From DATARH01 sp035504075 (GTDB lineage Bacteria > Pseudomonadota > Alphaproteobacteria > ATCC43930 > CGMCC-115725), in the NCBI GenBank assembly GCA_035504075.1, contig DATJSO010000037.1, forward strand, positions 1-23,705: a DNA stretch of 23,705 nucleotides, written 5' to 3'. A program made the position numbers and the translations under genes. Below, piece by piece: positions 13,987 to 21,523 of this stretch. A model generated the notes under the pieces. The model saw only the letters and a list, made by a program, of their open reading frames with translations, was not told the DNA's origin and made no database searches. Each line of letters opens with the position of its first letter. The first letter of the stretch is position 1.

Positions 13987-14058
13987 GCCCGCGGATTTGC
14001 CGTTGCGCGGCTGCCCGCCTTCCCGGAAACTGCGGCGCGGTTCAAAGGTTTATACTGG

Positions 14059-14694
14059 ATGTTGTTGGCCTTTCTGCTGAAGGGCGTGCTGGTCGGCGTC
14101 ATCATTGCCGTGCCGGTTGGGCCGGTCGGCGTGTTGTGCATGCGGCGGACGATCCTGCACGGCCGGCTTGCCGGCTTCGTCTCGGGCCTCGGCGCCGCGA
14201 CGGCCGACGCCGTCTTCGGCATCATCGCTGCGGGCGGGCTGACTTTCGTGTCGAACCTACTGCTCGGCTACCAGGATTGGCTGCGGCTGGGCGGCGCGGG
14301 TTTTCTGCTGATCGTCGGCGGCAGGGCGTTGAGCGCCGCGCCGGCGAGCGAGGGTGACGACGAACAGCGCGACCCGGAAACGCTGATCGCAGATTTTGCC
14401 TCGACCTTCGCGCTGACGATCACAAACCCGATCACGATCTTCGCCTTTCTCGCGATCTTCGCCGGTATCGGCTTCTCCGGCGAGCAGGCAACCTGGGGCC
14501 GGGCGGCGGCCCTCGTTTTTGGGGTGTGGCTCGGTTCACTGGTGTGGTGGGCCGGGCTCGCCGGCGGCGCCGGCCTCCTGCGGCTGTCGATCGACCGCGC
14601 GCATCTCGTCTGGATCAATCGCGGCTCGGGCGGGATACTGGTGTTTTCCGGTGTCGCGCTGCTCGGCAGCCTGTTGGTCCAGCATTTCCGTTGA
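14059..14694 (+). CDS. LysE family translocator
   Basis: A 211-residue inner-membrane protein with about six hydrophobic segments. The N-terminal A-V-P-V-G-P-V-G-V-L-C-M-R-R-T-I-L-H-G-R near residues 17-36 is the LysE/RhtB signature, and the mid-protein A-S-T-F-A-L-T-I-T-N-P-I-T-I-F-A-F with its N-P pair is also diagnostic. The family exports amino acids, homoserine lactones or other small solutes; the substrate here is unknown. The start is ATG 14059 with a modest AAGG upstream. A TATACT lies immediately before the ATG but is too close to serve it. The PaiB-like gene follows 46 bp downstream. Confidence 0.9.
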   Translation: MLLAFLLKGVLVGVIIAVPVGPVGVLCMRRTILHGRLAGFVSGLGAATADAVFGIIAAGGLTFVSNLLLGYQDWLRLGGAGFLLIVGGRALSAAPASEGDDEQRDPETLIADFASTFALTITNPITIFAFLAIFAGIGFSGEQATWGRAAALVFGVWLGSLVWWAGLAGGAGLLRLSIDRAHLVWINRGSGGILVFSGVALLGSLLVQHFR

Positions 14695-14740
14695 GCCGCG
14701 CCGCAACGCTCCGCCGCCAGTCAATCGCGAGGCGCTCGCC

Positions 14741-15373
14741 GTGGTCTATCTGCCGACGCACTTCACCGAAAGCCGCGAGGAGGTGCTGCTCGACCATATC
14801 GAGCGGCACGATTTCGGGCTGCTCGTCAGCCGCAGCGCTTCAGGCCAGACGGCCAGTCACATCCCGTTCCTCGTCGGACGGCGCGACGGCAGGCTCGTGC
14901 TGGAGGGCCACCTGGCGCGCGCCAACCCGCAGGTCGCCGAGCTTGATTGCGGCGGCGAGGCATTGGCGATTTTCCTCGGCCCGCACGCCTATATTTCGCC
15001 GAGTTGGTACTCTGCCGGCCCGGCGGTGCCGACCTGGAACTACACCGCTGTCCATGCTTATGGCGAGGTGCGCGCGATCCGCGATCCCCGCTGGCTGCGC
15101 GATCTTGTCGGCCGGCTGTCGGAACGCCACGAGGCGCGCGAGCCGCCGCCGCCGTGGCGCATGCAGGATCAGCCCGAACCGTTCATTGCGGCGATGCTGA
15201 ACGGCATCGTCGGCGTCGAGCTGCAAGTCAACCGCCTCGAAGGCAAATACAAATTGTCGCAGAACCGGCCGGCGGCCGATCGGCCGCGCATCGTCGCCGC
15301 TCTCGAATGCCGCGGCGACGCCGATTCGCGCGCCGTCGCGCAATTGATGCGCGAGCCTGAGGATCGCGGCTGA
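14741..15373 (+). CDS. FMN-binding negative transcriptional regulator (PaiB-like)
   Basis: A 210-residue split-barrel flavin-binding protein. The opening V-V-Y-L-P-T-H-F-T-E, S-H-I-P-F-L-V near residues 44-50, the G-H-L-A-R-A-N-P-Q segment near 61-69, and P-T-W-N-Y-T-A-V-H-A-Y-G-E-V match PaiB. The family was named for a B. subtilis repressor of sporulation and degradative-enzyme genes. In proteobacteria its role is mostly untested and a flavin enzyme is possible. The GTG at 14741 gives the conserved (M)VYLPxHF start and has GAGG eight bases upstream; a longer frame to 14519 overlaps lysE and is a shadow. Pairing with lysE suggests one transcript. Confidence 0.88.
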   Translation: MVYLPTHFTESREEVLLDHIERHDFGLLVSRSASGQTASHIPFLVGRRDGRLVLEGHLARANPQVAELDCGGEALAIFLGPHAYISPSWYSAGPAVPTWNYTAVHAYGEVRAIRDPRWLRDLVGRLSERHEAREPPPPWRMQDQPEPFIAAMLNGIVGVELQVNRLEGKYKLSQNRPAADRPRIVAALECRGDADSRAVAQLMREPEDRG

Positions 15374-15386
15374 GCCGGCCGCCGGC

Positions 15387-15572
15387 CTAGCGCTTGAACA
15401 GCGCCTCGGCGCCGCTGCGCTGCTTTTGCCTCGCGGCAATTTCTGCCCGGGCGCGGCCGATCTCGGCTTCGAGGCCGGCGACATATTCCTCAAGTTCGGC
15501 GACGCCGAGCAGCGTCAAATCCTTCGGCTTAGGCGGCTGGCGCCGCGGCACGAGGTCTTCTTCATCGATCAT
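15387..15572 (-). CDS. DUF1192 small coiled-coil protein
   Basis: A 61-residue protein: M-I-D-E-E-D-L, a basic-proline stretch (R-R-Q-P-P-K-P), then L-L-G-V-A-E-L-E-E-Y-V-A-G-L-E-A-E-I-G-R forming a helix or short coiled coil, ending S-G-A-E-A-L-F-K-R. This is the full pattern of DUF1192, a family of about 60 residues confined mainly to Alphaproteobacteria and of unknown function. The ATG at 15572 gives the conserved start; a longer reading upstream is not conserved. The 3' end faces paiB across 13 bp, and the 5' end is divergent from trcR, the neighbour it often accompanies as far as I recall. Confidence 0.85.
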   Translation of the reverse strand: MIDEEDLVPRRQPPKPKDLTLLGVAELEEYVAGLEAEIGRARAEIAARQKQRSGAEALFKR

Positions 15573-15606
15573 CCCGTCTGTCGCCTTCCCTCTCTCCGAT
15601 CTCCCC

Positions 15607-15612
15607 ATTATA
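15607..15612 (-). promoter_or_regulatory. Consensus -10 element of the DUF1192 gene
   Basis: A perfect TATAAT on the minus strand (complement ATTATA), 34 bp upstream of the start codon at 15572. I see no good -35 at 16-18 bp; a CTGACA lies 26 bp upstream, too far. Confidence 0.35.
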
Positions 15613-15660
15613 TGCACGGCCAAAGCGTCGTCGGCGCTTGTCAGATCGGGACATGTTGCA

Positions 15661-16248
15661 ATGGCCGCTCCGTTGATGCCGAAAGCAACCGCCGTATGGC
15701 TGGTCGAGAATACCGCGTTGACGTTCGAGCAGATCGCCGAATTCTGCGGCCTGCATCCGCTCGAGGTGCAGGCGATCGCCGACGGCGAGGTTGCGGTGCA
15801 GATGCAGGGCCTCGATCCGGTCGCCAACGGCCAGACGACGGCCGCGGAGATCGAGCGCTGCCAGAAGGATCCCGAGGCGCGGCTGAAGTTGCTGCCCACC
15901 GCGGTGCCGCAGCAATTCGTCCGCCATCGCGGCCCGCGTTATACGCCGATCGCCAAGCGCCAGGACAAGCCGGACGCGATCATCTACCTGCTGCGCAACC
16001 ATCCTGAGCTGTCCGACACGCAGATCTCGAAGCTGATCGGCACGACAAAGCCGACGATCGCGGCGGTACGCGACCGCACGCACTGGAACAGCGCCAACAT
16101 CAAACCGCGCCATCCGGTCGGGCTCGGGCTGTGCACGATGGACGAGCTGGATGCGGCCGTCGCGCGCGCCGTGCGCCTGAAAGGCCGGTCGACCGACGAG
16201 GATGCCGAAACCGGCAGCGAAGAGGACGAGCCGGCCGAGACCTGCTAG
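15661..16248 (+). CDS. trcR: Cell cycle transcriptional regulator TrcR (DUF1013)
   Basis: A 195-residue DNA-binding protein of the DUF1013 family, associated with cell-cycle transcription in Caulobacter and almost limited to Alphaproteobacteria. Seen: P-L-M-P-K-A-T-A-V-W-L-V-E-N-T-A-L-T-F at the start, a first helix-turn-helix-like segment (L-T-F-E-Q-I-A-E-F-C-G-L-H-P-L-E-V), G-L-D-P-V-A-N-G-Q, then a second (L-S-D-T-Q-I-S-K-L-I-G-T-T-K-P-T-I), and H-W-N-S-A-N-I-K-P-R-H-P-V. The tail after residue 175 is acidic and probably disordered. The stop TAG overlaps that of the convergent alcohol dehydrogenase in the tetramer CTAG. The ribosome site is weak. Confidence 0.93.
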   Translation: MAAPLMPKATAVWLVENTALTFEQIAEFCGLHPLEVQAIADGEVAVQMQGLDPVANGQTTAAEIERCQKDPEARLKLLPTAVPQQFVRHRGPRYTPIAKRQDKPDAIIYLLRNHPELSDTQISKLIGTTKPTIAAVRDRTHWNSANIKPRHPVGLGLCTMDELDAAVARAVRLKGRSTDEDAETGSEEDEPAETC

Positions 16249-17243
16249 AGTTGGGCCACCTGCGGCACCAGCACCGCGGCGCCTTGCAATGCTCCGCTGC
16301 GCAGGTCCTGGAGGGCGCGGTTGGCGTCGGCCAGCGGATAGAGGCGCGTCGTCGTGCGGACACGGGCCTCTGGCGCCAGCGCGAGAAATTCCTCGGCGTC
16401 GCGCCGCGTCAGATTGGCGACCGAGCGGACGACCCGCTCCTCCCATAGCAGGCGATAGGGGAAGGCGGGGATGTCGCTCATGTGGATACCGCCGCAGACG
16501 ACCGTGCCGCCTTTTTTCGTCGCCGCCAGGGCGGCCGGTACGAGCGGCCCGACCGGCGCAAAGATCATTGCGGCGTCGAGCGGCTCGGGCGGCAATTCGT
16601 CCGAGCCGCCGGCCCACACTGCGCCGAGGCCGCGGGCGAATTCTTGCGCTGCCGCATCGCCGGGCCGGGTGAACGCGAAAACCCGCCGCCCTTGGTAGCG
16701 CGCGACCTGCGCCAGGATGTGCGCCGCCGCGCCAAAGCCGTAGATGCCGAGCCGCTCGCCGTCGCCGGCGAGGCGCAGGGTGCGGTAGCCGATCAGCCCG
16801 GCGCACAGCAGCGGCGCCGCTTCGGCATCGGAATAGCCTTGCGGCAGCGCGAAGCAAAAGCGCTCGTCCGCGACGGTGAATTCGGCGTAACCGCCGTCGA
16901 TCTGGTAGCCGGTGAAGCGCGCCCGGTCGCACAGGTTCTCGCGGCCGCGGCGGCAATATTCGCAGGTCCCGCAGGTCCAGCCGAGCCACGGTACGCCGAC
17001 CCGGTCGCCGACCGCGAAATGCCCGGCGCCCGGTCCGCATTCGGCGACCGTGCCGACGATCTCATGGCCGGGGATCAGCGGCAGCTTCGGGTCCGGCAAT
17101 TCGCCGTCGACAACATGCAGGTCGGTGCGACAGACGGCGCAGGCATGGACGCGGATCAGCACGTGGCCGCGACCCGGCACCGGATCGGGCATTTCGGCCG
17201 CGGCAAGCGGATGGCCGGGCGCGGTCAGCAATTGCGCGCGCAT
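16245..17243 (-). CDS. Zinc-dependent alcohol dehydrogenase (MDR family, CAD2-like)
   Basis: A 332-residue medium-chain dehydrogenase. Catalytic-zinc ligands C38, H60 (with E61) and C147, and the structural-zinc quartet C91, C94, C97, C105 in C-G-T-C-E-Y-C-R-R-G-R-E-N-L-C, are all present. The cofactor-binding turn is G-I-Y-G-F-G-A-A-A-H near residue 167. The H-E-I-V-G-T-V, V-G-V-P-W-L-G-W-T and F-T-G-Y-Q-I-D-G-G-Y-A-E patterns match NAD(P)-dependent AdhA/CAD2-type enzymes acting on primary or cinnamyl-type alcohols. The exact substrate is unknown. The start is ATG 17243. Its stop codon overlaps trcR. A palindromic repeat lies upstream. Confidence 0.92.
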   Translation of the reverse strand: MRAQLLTAPGHPLAAAEMPDPVPGRGHVLIRVHACAVCRTDLHVVDGELPDPKLPLIPGHEIVGTVAECGPGAGHFAVGDRVGVPWLGWTCGTCEYCRRGRENLCDRARFTGYQIDGGYAEFTVADERFCFALPQGYSDAEAAPLLCAGLIGYRTLRLAGDGERLGIYGFGAAAHILAQVARYQGRRVFAFTRPGDAAAQEFARGLGAVWAGGSDELPPEPLDAAMIFAPVGPLVPAALAATKKGGTVVCGGIHMSDIPAFPYRLLWEERVVRSVANLTRRDAEEFLALAPEARVRTTTRLYPLADANRALQDLRSGALQGAAVLVPQVAQL

Positions 17244-17270
17244 TTAGGATTCGCGACCCTGATCCGTCAC

Positions 17271-17330
17271 ACCCGGACGTGATCCGGGCATCGCCGCCTT
17301 GGTTGCCGTAATAGCCGGGTCAAGCCCGGC
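17271..17330. repeat. Palindromic dispersed-repeat-like element (two hairpins)
   Basis: Two strong inverted repeats in the gap between the alcohol dehydrogenase and aminotransferase genes: CCCGGA-N5-TCCGGG (17272-17288) and GCCGGG-N5-CCCGGC (17314-17330). The 'cccggacgtgatccggg' and 'gccgggtcaagcccggc' wording matches short repeats scattered in many copies between genes of Bradyrhizobium- and Rhodospirillum-like genomes. It is the only copy seen in this window. Because both flanking genes read leftwards, the element may also act as a processing or termination structure for the aminotransferase mRNA. Confidence 0.65.
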
Positions 17331-17355
17331 CCACGACGAAACCAGCGACGCAAGG

Positions 17356-18558
17356 CTATTGCAACGCGCGGCAGGCGCGTTCGATGCGAGTGCAGGCGTC
17401 GCGCAACTCGTCGTTCGAGGTCGCGTAGGAGATGCGAAAATGCGGCGCCAGCCCAAACGCGGTGCCGTGCACGACGGCGACGCCCTCGGCTTCCAGGAGG
17501 TAGCGGACAAAATCCTCGTCGGTGTCGATCGTCTTGCCGGCCGGCGTTTTTTTACCGAGCACGCCGGCGCACGACGGATAGACATAAAAGGCTCCTTCCG
17601 GAAGCGGGCAATGGAGGCCCGGCACCCGGTTCAGCCAATCGACGACGAGGTCGCGCCGCTCCTTGAACAATCGGTTGTGCTTGGGGATGAAGTCCTGCGG
17701 GCCCGTCAGGGCTTCAATCGCCGCCGCCTGGCTGATCGAGCACGGGTTGGCGGTCGAGTTCGACTGCACCGCGCCCATCGCGCGGATCAATTCGCGGGCG
17801 CCGCCGGCATAGCCGATGCGCCAGCCGGTCATGCAATAGGCCTTCGAGACGCCGTTGACGGTCAGCGTGCGTTCGTACAGCCGCGGCTCGACCTGGGCGA
17901 TCGTGCGGTACTGGAACTCGTCGTAGACGAGGTGCTCGTACATGTCGTCGGTCATGATCCAGACATGCTCGTGCGCGCGCAGCACCTCGGCCAGCCCTTG
18001 CAGGTCGCGCTCGGTATAGGCGGCGCCCGACGGGTTGGACGGCGAGTTGAGAATGAGCCACTTGGTCTTTTTTGTGATCGCCGCGTCGAGGTCTTCGGGG
18101 CGCATCTTGAAGCCGTTGTTCTGCGGACAGGAGACCGGCACCGGCTCGCCGTCGCTGAGCAACACCATCTCCGGGTAGGACACCCAGTAGGGCGCCGGGA
18201 TCACCACCTCGTCGCCCGGCGAGAGCGTGGCGACCAGCGCGTTGTACAGCACCTGCTTGCCGCCGTTCGAGACGGTGATCTGCGTCGGCTCGTATTTGAG
18301 GCCGTTCTCGCGCTCGAATTTTTGGCAGACCGCGCGCTTCAGCTCGATGCGTCCGTCGAATACCGTGTAGCGCGTCTCGCCGCGTTCAATTGCAGCGATG
18401 CCGGCGGCGCGGATGTTGGGCGGCGTATCGAAATCGGGTTCGCCCTGCGACAGCGCGATGACATTGCGCCCGGCCGCCTTCAGCTCGGTAGCGAGCGCGG
18501 TGATCGCCATCGTCGGCGAGGGTTTGACGCGGGCAAGACGGTCGGCAAGCAGGGTCAT
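17356..18558 (-). CDS. aatA: Pyridoxal-phosphate aspartate/prephenate-type aminotransferase
   Basis: A 400-residue class I aminotransferase of the 1-beta (bacterial AspAT/prephenate aminotransferase) group, transferring amino groups between aspartate or glutamate and 2-oxo acids. Seen: R-V-K-P-S-P-T near the start; L-S-Q-G-E-P-D-F-D-T-P at about 36-46; N175 in N-S-P-S-N-P-S-G; D204 and Y207 in T-D-D-M-Y-E-H-L; the PLP lysine K239 in N-G-V-S-K-A-Y; G-W-R-I-G-Y; and the carboxylate-binding arginine in F-R-I-S-Y-A-T-S. Many alphaproteobacterial members also transaminate prephenate; that ability cannot be decided by eye. It is divergent from the glutathione transferase gene with 224 bp between. 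Confidence 0.94.
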   Translation of the reverse strand: MTLLADRLARVKPSPTMAITALATELKAAGRNVIALSQGEPDFDTPPNIRAAGIAAIERGETRYTVFDGRIELKRAVCQKFERENGLKYEPTQITVSNGGKQVLYNALVATLSPGDEVVIPAPYWVSYPEMVLLSDGEPVPVSCPQNNGFKMRPEDLDAAITKKTKWLILNSPSNPSGAAYTERDLQGLAEVLRAHEHVWIMTDDMYEHLVYDEFQYRTIAQVEPRLYERTLTVNGVSKAYCMTGWRIGYAGGARELIRAMGAVQSNSTANPCSISQAAAIEALTGPQDFIPKHNRLFKERRDLVVDWLNRVPGLHCPLPEGAFYVYPSCAGVLGKKTPAGKTIDTDEDFVRYLLEAEGVAVVHGTAFGLAPHFRISYATSNDELRDACTRIERACRALQ

Positions 18559-18585
18559 GGAGCAGATCCGGGTAAAGCTGTCCCT

Positions 18586-18614
18586 AACCTAATGGCCGCT
18601 GCCTGCCGTGTGAA
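18586..18614 (-). promoter_or_regulatory. Possible promoter of the aminotransferase gene
   Basis: Minus strand TTCACA (complement of 18609-18614), 17-bp spacer, TAGGTT (complement of 18586-18591). The leader would be about 20 nt. The spacing is ideal and the -10 is weak. The rest of the 18559-18782 gap shows no other clear feature. Confidence 0.35.
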
Positions 18615-18782
18615 GTCCTCGCCGTCGGCCGGCCGCCTGGCGCGGCTGCCCGCGGCCGTATCGCATGCCTGCGCGCCGATCGCAAATCGTGCGGGAGGCG
18701 GTTCTGAGCGTCGGGGCGGTTGCGGCCGATGCCGCGGCTATGCGATGCTGCCGCCCATTCAACGCCTGTCAGGGAGAGAATG

Positions 18783-19475
18783 ATGGCAAAATACATGCTC
18801 GTCAGCTTCAAGACCTGCCCATGGGTGCAGCGCTCGGCGATTGTGCTGCGCGAGAAGAACACCGCGTTCGAGCTGCGGCACATCGAGCCCGACAACCGGC
18901 CCGATTGGTTTCTGGCGATCTCGCCGCACAAAAAGGTGCCGGTGCTGACCGTCGACGACAAGATCTCGCTGTTCGAATCGAACGCGATCAACGAATACCT
19001 CGACGAGACGATCGAGCCGCGGCTGCACCCCGCCGACCCGGTCGAGCGCGCCCGCAACCGGGCCTGGACCGATTATGTGCCGACCTTCGCCGGCGCGGTG
19101 ACCGGCTGCGCCTATTCGACGACCGAGGAAGCCTACAAGAAGGCGCTGGAACAAACCCCGGTGGCGTTCGAGCGGCTGGAAAAGGCGCTCGTCGCGCAAG
19201 GCAGCGGCCCGTTCTTCAACGGCACCCAATATTCGCTGGTCGATGCCGCTTATACACCGTTTTTGCAGCGCTATCTGTTCCTCGACGGCATCCGCCCGGT
19301 CGGGATCATTGAGAAGTATCCGCGGGTCAAGGCGTGGGCCGAGGCGTTGATGGCGCGGCCTTCGACGCATTCCTTCCCGGCCGCCGAGTTCGAGGCGATG
19401 TATCGGGAGAACGTGCGCCGCCGCAACGGCTATATGGCGCAATTCATCGAGCCGCCGCGCGCCGCTGCGGAGTAA
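18783..19475 (+). CDS. Glutathione S-transferase family protein, omega-like
   Basis: A 230-residue protein with an N-terminal thioredoxin-like domain (residues 1-80) and an all-helical C-terminal domain (about 90-215). The catalytic site is K-T-C12-P-W-V-Q-R, the cysteine type of omega/beta/lambda classes, suggesting thiol transfer or dehydroascorbate reduction rather than classical conjugation. The glutathione-binding K-V-P-V-L and E-S-N-A-I-N-E-Y-L motifs are intact. Two adjacent ATG codons (18780 and 18783) are possible; the second is preferred for its spacing from AGGGAGA. No partner gene is evident. Confidence 0.9.
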   Translation: MAKYMLVSFKTCPWVQRSAIVLREKNTAFELRHIEPDNRPDWFLAISPHKKVPVLTVDDKISLFESNAINEYLDETIEPRLHPADPVERARNRAWTDYVPTFAGAVTGCAYSTTEEAYKKALEQTPVAFERLEKALVAQGSGPFFNGTQYSLVDAAYTPFLQRYLFLDGIRPVGIIEKYPRVKAWAEALMARPSTHSFPAAEFEAMYRENVRRRNGYMAQFIEPPRAAAE

Positions 19476-19539
19476 ACCGGTGCGCAGCCGGCGCCGCTCC
19501 GGCGCGTGCAACGGCGCTTTGAGGCTGCGGTCGCGTTGA

Positions 19540-19557
19540 CCGCGCCGCGCGGCGCGG
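19540..19557. repeat. 18-bp perfect GC palindrome upstream of the SH3b gene
   Basis: CCGCGCCGCGCGGCGCGG, a perfect palindrome just 3' of a TTGACC (19536-19541) that could be a -35 with a weak TAGGTT -10 near 19560. It is very GC-rich and low in complexity, so chance is more likely than for a mixed-base site. It could be an operator or the hairpin of a terminator for the upstream gene, but no T run follows. Confidence 0.35.
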
Positions 19558-19597
19558 GTTAGGTTGCGCCGCTTGGATTGGGCCAAACGGGGGGAAA

Positions 19598-20101
19598 ATG
19601 GCCCATATTCTGCGCGCGCTTGCCGCGTTGCTGCTCGTCCTGCTTGGAACGCGCGCGCCTGCCGCGCCGCCGCGACCGGAGGATGCTGTCCTGAAGGTGC
19701 CGCGGTTTGTCAGCTTGCATGCGGACAAGATCAACCTGCGCACCGGCCCCGGGCGCCAATACCCGATCGAGTGGGTGCTGATCCGCAGGGACATGCCGGT
19801 CGAGATCGTCGCGACGTTTGAACATTGGCGGCGCATCCGCGAATGGGACGGCACGACCGGCTGGGTCGAAGAGCACATGCTCGACGGCAAGCGTTTTGCG
19901 ATTGTCGAAAAAGGCGGCGACCGGCCGCTCTACGCCGAACCGGACGCCGCCTCCGGCGTCGTTGCGCGCGCCGAACCCGGCGCCATCGCGCATCTTGCCG
20001 AATGCCGCGGCCCGTGGTGCCGCATCGACGCGGCGGGAATCTCCGGCTGGATCCACCGCGGCGACATTTGGGGCGCCTATCCCGACGAGAGCGTACCGTA
20101 G
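19598..20101 (+). CDS. Exported bacterial SH3-domain (SH3b) protein
   Basis: A 167-residue protein with a signal peptide (about residues 1-22, cut after A-P-A). Two SH3b-like repeats follow. The first (about 36-95) has V-S-L-H-A-D-K-I-N-L-R-T-G-P-G-R-Q-Y-P-I, W-V-L, and G-T-T-G-W-V-E-E-H-M-L. The second (about 105-160) has P-L-Y-A-E-P-D, C-R-G-P-W-C-R-I and G-I-S-G-W-I-H-R-G-D-I-W-G. This arrangement is common in alphaproteobacterial periplasmic proteins thought to contact peptidoglycan or other envelope targets; the precise role is unknown. Cys135 and Cys139 in the second repeat could form a disulphide. It is preceded by GGGGGGAAA as ribosome site and converges on the lyase gene (9-bp gap). 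Confidence 0.85.
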   Translation: MAHILRALAALLLVLLGTRAPAAPPRPEDAVLKVPRFVSLHADKINLRTGPGRQYPIEWVLIRRDMPVEIVATFEHWRRIREWDGTTGWVEEHMLDGKRFAIVEKGGDRPLYAEPDAASGVVARAEPGAIAHLAECRGPWCRIDAAGISGWIHRGDIWGAYPDESVP

Positions 20102-20110
20102 GGCGCAGCG

Positions 20111-20992
20111 TTAGCCGCCGCGCGCCGCGATCGCGTCGGCGAGCGCCAGGATGCGGCGGGCGTCAGCGACGTGCAGCGCCTCGACAAGCCGGCCGCCGAC
20201 GCGGATCGCACCTTTGCCGCTCGCTGCCGCATCGGTGTAGGCGGCGATGATTGCGCGGGCCTGCGCAACCTCCGCCGCGGTCGGCGAGAATGCAGCATTG
20301 GCCGGCGCGATCTGCTGCGGATGAATGAGCGTCTTGCCGTCGAAGCCGAATTCGCGCCCCTGCCGGCATGCCGCGGCGAACCCGTCGGCGTCGGACAGGT
20401 CGAGCTGCACGCCGTCGAGCACCGCCTTTCCGTGCGCCCGCGCCGCCAACAGCACGAGGCCGAGCGCGGCGAGCAGCGGCAGCCGGTCTTTTGCCTCGCG
20501 CACATGCAGGTCGGCCGTCAGGTCGGACGTGCCTAGAACGAGAGCGGCGAGGCGCTGGCTGGCGGCGGCGGTGTCGGCGGCGGCAAGCACGCCGAGCGGC
20601 GTTTCGACCATCGCCCAGATCGCCAGTTCCGGCGGCGCGCCCATCGCGTCGAGCAGGTCCAGGGTCAGCCGCACGCGCTCGGCATTCTCGACCTTGGGCA
20701 GCAGCACGGCGTCGAGAGGCAGCCTCGCCGCGGCCGCCAGATCGGCGTGGCCCCAGGCGCTGTCGAGCCGGTTGACGCGAAGGATCAACTCCCGCGGGGC
20801 ATAGCCGCCGGCCGTGAGCGCTGCGGCGACGGCAGCGCGCGCCAGGTCCTTGGCGTCCGGCGCGACCGCGTCCTCCAGGTCGAAGATGAGCCCATCCGCC
20901 GGCAATGTGCGCGCCTTTTCGAGCGCCCGCGGGTTGGAGCCGGGCAGGAACAGCACGCTGCGGCGCAGCCGCGGTGGCGAGAATGCGGCCAT
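20111..20992 (-). CDS. HpcH/HpaI (CitE-like) CoA ester lyase
   Basis: A 293-residue TIM-barrel lyase of the malyl-CoA/citramalyl-CoA/citrate-lyase-beta group, cleaving acyl-CoA carbon-carbon bonds with Mg2+. Seen: R-R-S-V-L-F-L-P-G-S-N-P-R at 10-22, F-D-L-E40-D41-A-V, the substrate arginine in R-V-N-R at 72-75, L-L-P-K-V-E near 98-102, the metal ligands E130 in V-E-T-P-L-G and D157 in T-S-D-L-T-A-D-L, and D-G-K-T-L-I-H-P-Q-Q-I near the end. The substrate could be malyl-CoA, methylmalyl-CoA or citramalyl-CoA; the window has no pathway neighbours to choose. It starts at ATG 20992 with GAGGG. Confidence 0.92.
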   Translation of the reverse strand: MAAFSPPRLRRSVLFLPGSNPRALEKARTLPADGLIFDLEDAVAPDAKDLARAAVAAALTAGGYAPRELILRVNRLDSAWGHADLAAAARLPLDAVLLPKVENAERVRLTLDLLDAMGAPPELAIWAMVETPLGVLAAADTAAASQRLAALVLGTSDLTADLHVREAKDRLPLLAALGLVLLAARAHGKAVLDGVQLDLSDADGFAAACRQGREFGFDGKTLIHPQQIAPANAAFSPTAAEVAQARAIIAAYTDAAASGKGAIRVGGRLVEALHVADARRILALADAIAARGG

Positions 20993-21021
20993 TGGACCCT
21001 CTGTTTATCGCGCTATTGCCA

Positions 21022-21027
21022 TATAAT
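21022..21027 (+). promoter_or_regulatory. Consensus -10 placed for a leaderless transcript
   Basis: A perfect TATAAT ends 6 bp before the ATG at 21034, so the expected transcription start falls on or one base before the start codon. No ribosome site precedes that ATG. A convincing -35 at normal spacing is missing; TTGGAC at 20992 is 24 bp away. Confidence 0.45.
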
Positions 21028-21033
21028 GCACCG

Positions 21034-21513
21034 ATGACGGATCGGCAGTACGGCAGCGATCCCGCGGCAGGCGGGCGGATGCGAACGGATGCGGGCGACC
21101 GGCGAGGCGATGCGACCATCGGCGCCTGGATCGCGTTCTGGGCGCAGCTTGTCGTGCTGGCGTTTTTGGCAATCCTCGGCGCGTTCTACGCCAGCGCCGA
21201 CGCCCAGCCCGGCGACTATGCCTGCGGCCTCATGCTTGCGGTCGCCGCGGTCCTGCTGCTGCTTTTGTGCATCAAGGGCTATTTCGACGGCAATCCGGTC
21301 GGTTTCGGCAATTTCGTCCTGGTCGATGACACGGCGAACCTGGTGCTGGCGATCATCATCTTTGCCGCTCTCGGGTTTGCCGGCATTTTTACGGCCGCTG
21401 CGGTCGGTCAGGGCGGGCTCTATGTTGGCGGGGTCGCGCTGTTTGCGGTCAGCGTGCTGGCGGTGCTGTTGTCGATGAAGCGCGTGTTCGACAATCTCGA
21501 CCGCCGGCATTGA
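21034..21513 (+). CDS. Hypothetical four-helix inner-membrane protein
   Basis: 159 residues: a hydrophilic Arg/Asp/Gly-rich N-terminal 30 residues, then four hydrophobic segments at roughly 32-52, 62-82, 98-122 and 130-150, ending in a basic tail M-K-R-V-F-D-N-L-D-R-R-H. Between helices are F-D-G-N-P-V-G-F-G-N-F-V-L-V-D-D. I do not recognise a family. The topology resembles small MARVEL-like or uncharacterised four-helix proteins, but no motif supports a function. It sits 10 bp upstream of pdxY on the same strand, so the two are probably co-transcribed. The start at 21034 may be leaderless. Confidence 0.75.
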   Translation: MTDRQYGSDPAAGGRMRTDAGDRRGDATIGAWIAFWAQLVVLAFLAILGAFYASADAQPGDYACGLMLAVAAVLLLLLCIKGYFDGNPVGFGNFVLVDDTANLVLAIIIFAALGFAGIFTAAAVGQGGLYVGGVALFAVSVLAVLLSMKRVFDNLDRRH

Positions 21514-21523
21514 TGCCCCGGCG

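Noticed and set aside
14051..14056. TATACT immediately before the lysE-family ATG as a promoter -10
   Set aside because: It ends only two bases before the ATG, so transcription would start inside the start codon; no good -35 is present and a modest ribosome site is seen instead.
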